Assembly (NCBI GenBank): GCA_022496185.1
Contig: WTXG01000463.1
Span: 1-21,275, forward strand
Origin: Multifurca ochricompacta
Lineage: Eukaryota > Basidiomycota > Agaricomycetes > Russulales > Russulaceae
DNA length: 21,275 bases
Direction: 5' to 3'
The translations under genes were made by a program, and so were the position numbers. The notes beneath the pieces are model-generated. The model did not search any database, was not told where the DNA came from, and saw nothing but the letters and a program-made list of their open reading frames with translations. Positions 18,593 through 21,275 of the stretch are shown piece by piece. Within the stretch, counting starts at the first letter, position 1. Every line of letters begins with the position of its first letter.

Positions 18593-19778
18593 ATGTCTTC
18601 TTCCTTCATGCTGCCTCCGCTGCTATTGACGCCTTGCCGCCACTACGGTGGTCGTGGAAGCTTTCCCTTCCGCTCACCCCTCCACTCGCCTTCCTCTCCA
18701 ATCGACTACGAAGCTGCTGAAGAGCGTGTTAAGAACCAGTCACCCAATCCGAAGACGACTTCACCCACTCCGAAGAACCCCATCCAAACGACCTCCTTGA
18801 CATGGAGCAAGACGACGAAGTACCCGAGTTCCCATTCTTCACCAACAATCCAAACTCCTCCATGTACTTCCCACTCGAAATCACAATGGCTGATGGAACA
18901 AAAGAAATAGCTAAGTACATATTCTACACCAATGGAGGGATGGACGTCGCCGGCTGCATGAAGAAGGATGGGCCTGTATATGGGGCCCCGGTTTACTTGG
19001 AAGAGCGATACACAGGTCGTCTTCACCACGCGATGAGCGACGAACAGCTGGGACATCTTGCAGCTGACGACCCTCGAGCCTTTGCAATCGATGAGGTGAT
19101 GAACGACATGCGACTCCCGCGTCTCAAGGCCGAAGTGATGAGACTGCGGAAGACCCTCGCACTTCGCACCACGCTCAACACCCAGTATAAGGAATATGCG
19201 AAGCAGATGACAAGGCTCACGAGAGGCATGTTCCAAGTCGAGCAGGAGTTGACGGAGATTCGGAAAAGGTTGGAGAAAGGGGACGCATATCAGACCATTG
19301 CAGAAGGTACGCCGACACATACGCCCGACCCCTTCCCCCACGATCGTTAGGAGCGGCACCACAACTACTGCCAACCGATTCGAGATGCCGCGGATGCATG
19401 AGAATCCCCGGGGGAAACTTGCTGGCGATGCGATAGCAAGTACCACATCAGCTGGAACTGCCCGCTCAATCGCAAATGGTGTCGTCATTGCCGAAGCAAC
19501 CTCCACTGGAGCAGATTCTGCATTTTCCGACGACTGGGAGTCGCTCCCACCATTGTCAACCCTTCGGGATGGTGTGGAAAATGTCTACGACACAATGCGG
19601 GACATCGCGAGCTCGACTGTCCAGTGTACGACCTGTGTGCCAGTGTGGACAGCGCGGCCCATACGGTTTCCTGCGTACACATCAATGTGCGGCCGAAGAA
19701 ACCTACACCCTGGAGGATCGAAATCTGGCGGATGATTATGTGGACTTGGTACAGGATGATGATGGTGCGCGTTTCTAG
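18593..19778 (+). pseudogene. Third ORF of element B: acidic and coiled-coil protein with four CCHC zinc knuckles, broken
   Basis: An ATG at 18593 opens a proline/serine-rich N-terminus. After a one-base frame change near 18730 the frame continues through an acidic stretch (DMEQDDEVPEFPFF) and a charged helical region (about 19120-19290) to a TAG at 19348-19350. The same frame, with a TGA at 19399, then encodes zinc knuckles: CWRCDSKYHISWNC (19420-19461), CRHCRSNLHWSRFC (19480-19521), CGKCLRHNAGHRELDC (19573-19620) and a fourth, damaged by small indels (about 19636-19674). The first two are exact CX2CX4HX4C; the third has two extra residues. A different frame then gives an acidic tail ending at 19778. 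Knuckles suggest binding of RNA or single-stranded DNA. I do not recognise the family. The long minus-strand frame here (18706-19506) is a shadow. Confidence 0.7.
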
Positions 19779-19795
19779 CTGGGTCAGCTCGAACC

Positions 19796-19809
19796 AGAAG
19801 GGAGGGTGA
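19796..19809 (+). other. Polypurine tract of element B
   Basis: AGAAGGGAGGGTGA directly precedes the 3' LTR and would prime plus-strand synthesis. Confidence 0.8.
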
Positions 19810-20388
19810 TGTTACGAACAGGGCCCAGTAGCCCTATTTTCTTCACTCTCCCCAACCGGGACCCCACTCGTCCACCGACCCTTCACTTTCTCATTACATC
19901 TCCCTCCTGGGACCCCTCACATGCGTTGCTTCCATCCCCGTGACTGTTGTTTGGACTTGTGTACCTACTGTTTGTCTATGATTGCCTTTTCTTATCTTCT
20001 TATCTTTACGACCGGACATTTACTTAATCCCCTATCAGAAGCTAGGCTTTACGCCGTCCGCTTTCACATCTTTGGGCCCACATGACTCCGATATCCTTAT
20101 CTATAGACGCCCATCCATTTATGTATATAAGTCCGTCTTAGCTATGCTGTAGACTGCAGACTCGACTTATTGAATACATCGGTGTTCGTCTTTCGGACTT
20201 CCCCTTGCAATCTCTGACTGTCCGTCTCAGTGCTTTTGGCACTCTCCATTCACCATCATCCTAGGGAACAGCCCCTTCGACTTTGACTCATCCCCAGAAC
20301 TCCAAGAGGTCCTGTTGACCTCTTATCTGAAACCCTCGATCAGCGCTGTCGCACAAGTCGTGCGGAACGTCCCACACCGGACGTAACA
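19810..20388 (+). repeat. 3' LTR of element B
   Basis: 579 bp, TGTTACG...CGTAACA, followed by the GGTTG duplication at 20389-20393. Compared with the 5' LTR it carries TpG or CpA at six former CpG sites and keeps CpG at three that are changed in the 5' copy. Confidence 0.95.
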
Positions 20389-20479
20389 GGTTGTGTGCTT
20401 GTTGCGGGCAAGAATGAAGGTCTTGAGTGGGATAGGGAAGGGGAAAAACAGAAAATTCGCCCCCCATTTAAGGACAGCG
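20389..20479 (-). mobile_element. Element A spacer after the chromodomain (interrupted by element B)
   Basis: This is the minus-strand sequence just downstream of the element A integrase stop. It begins with the second GGTTG copy and continues at 12345 once element B is removed. No coding content seen. Confidence 0.65.
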
Positions 20480-21275
20480 TCAACCCTGATGCTGTGGGAG
20501 AGAACTATGATACTGTGCGAGGAGGTCTGGGGCGTGACAGTCGTCCTGATCGACCCAGGAGTTCTCACTTGCCAGATAGCCAACCCAGCTGACCAGGTAT
20601 TGTAATTTCCTATTACAACCTATGAGTCTGTGGTTCAGGATGGAGGCGACTTCATATTCTTCCTCCTGATTAATCAGATCGGGTGGGGGACACAAAAAGT
20701 TGGGGCCATGGGCATCTGTTTCGCAATAGGGCAATAGGAGATTGATGTGGAAGACATTATGTATCTTCATGTGTGAAGGTAACGATAGGCGATAAGCGAC
20801 GGGGGAGATCTGGGTCGAGATCGTGAAGGGGCCATAACATCATGGGGCAAGTTTAGTCAAGGGAAAGTGTGTCTTGAGGTGTTTACCTTCTAGCCAAACT
20901 TGCGAGCCAACAGAAAAGGCAGGCTGGGGTGGTGGAGACACATGTGATCGGAACGCCTCTTCTGCTCGAGTGTGTGCCGCCAGGAGATTTTGAATTCGAG
21001 CATCTACTTGTGGGACATCTGTGTCCACTGCCTGGGCACTCCAGGTAAGAGTAGTTCCATGGAGTAAAGCGTGTGGTGTTAGTTTAGTTTTATTGTGTGG
21101 CCAAGAGTTATGAATGTATTTGGCCAGCGGCAGGTAATGGGGCCATTGATGTTGATCATCGCCAAGCCATAAGCATAAGTATTGTTCAAGCCAAAGATTC
21201 ATTTGTTTGCTCGAACTGTCTGTCTGAGGATGGAACGCTGTTGATAAATTTTGTTGGATTTGCAGGACTTTTGCA
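20480..21275 (-). pseudogene. pol: Element A integrase C-terminal part and chromodomain, one TGA (cut by window edge)
   Basis: On the minus strand one frame runs in from the right edge. It starts inside the integrase core (STAFHPQTDSSSKQMNLWL), where the usual ERTN catalytic Glu position reads K. It goes on through NSWPHNKTKLTPHALLHG and QVWLEGKHLKTHFPLTKLAP to a TGA at 20840-20842, replacing the first R of the RR pair seen in element B (KLAPRRHGPF). The frame resumes with HNVFHINLLLPY and a chromodomain (EYEVASILNHRLIG ... YLVSWVGYLASENSWV), stopping at 20480-20482. Only the C-terminal part is visible; gag, protease and RT of A lie beyond the window. It is a decayed Ty3 chromovirus of a lineage distinct from B. 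Confidence 0.85.

Larger units (their letters stand above)
12351..20388 (+). mobile_element. Full-length Ty3/gypsy chromovirus (element B), Tf1/sushi-like, defective
   Basis: An 8.04-kb element with 580- and 579-bp LTRs (TGTTACG...CGTAACA), a GGTTG target duplication, a self-priming type primer site, gag with a CCHC knuckle, protease, RT, RNase H, HHCC/DDE integrase, chromodomain, a third ORF with zinc knuckles and a polypurine tract. The RT-RNase H-IN order is that of Ty3/gypsy, and the chromodomain makes it a chromovirus. It is inserted in element A. Inactivating changes are a solo LTR in RT, TGA stops at 14168, 14228 and 16813, integrase-chromodomain frameshifts near 17442, 17842, 18220, 18300 and 18390, and further breaks in the third ORF. 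Confidence 0.95.

Noticed and set aside
18706..19506. 266-codon minus-strand frame
   Set aside because: It lies antisense to the third ORF of element B, shows no motif, and is best explained as a shadow of that coding region.
12351..20388. RIP of the classical CpA type
   Set aside because: The LTR changes are confined to CpG with no CpA preference, and the element is not AT-rich as heavily RIPped DNA would be.
161..21275. TGA read as a sense codon (changed genetic code)
   Set aside because: TGA also closes intact frames, and the internal TGAs sit at expected arginine CGA sites beside other clear damage such as frameshifts.
1..21275. CRISPR arrays, rRNA, tRNA or bacterial-type regulatory elements
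   Set aside because: None seen; the repeats present are transposon ends and the content is eukaryotic.

Overview
The window is a pile of mobile elements with no recognisable single-copy host gene, rRNA, tRNA or CRISPR array. The Tf1/sushi-like chromodomain Ty3 element, the MULE transposase with an N-terminal CxxC...CxxC knuckle, the Tc1 element and the heavy CpG decay suggest a filamentous fungus, most likely an agaricomycete basidiomycete. The organism call is inference.

Bases 1-11766 form one near-perfect inverted duplication. The left arm (1-5857) and right arm (5910-11766) flank a 52-bp asymmetric spacer. Position 1 pairs with 11766, so the left window edge cuts the palindrome and its true length is unknown. 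From the outside inward each arm holds: part of a solo LTR, a broken third ORF of a Ty3 element (element A), the polypurine tract and 3' LTR of A, the 5' half of a decayed MULE transposase, an AT-rich stretch with hairpins and a promoter-like site, a GGCC-rich inverted repeat, a degenerate solo LTR related to element B, and the 5' half of a Tc1 element. The palindrome centre lies inside the Tc1 transposase, just after its first catalytic Asp motif.

Bases 12351-20388 are a full-length Ty3/gypsy chromovirus (element B) with 580/579-bp LTRs and a GGTTG target duplication. It has gag, protease, RT, RNase H, DDE integrase and chromodomain. A broken third ORF with four CCHC zinc-knuckle motifs lies between integrase and the 3' LTR. 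An 11-nt match between the predicted transcript start and the primer-binding site indicates Tf1-type self-priming. B is dead: a solo LTR (TGACC duplication) sits in the RT, and there are TGA stops and several frameshifts.

Element B is inserted in element A, which runs on the minus strand: integrase and chromodomain at 20480-21275, then its third ORF and 3' LTR at 10064-11606. A is itself inserted in the MULE transposase. The insertions nest four deep on one path (MULE, then A, then B, then a solo LTR), with another solo LTR in A. Nearly all premature stops are TGA where arginine CGA is expected, and all nine LTR substitutions in B are transitions at CpG. This points to methylcytosine decay in silenced chromatin.
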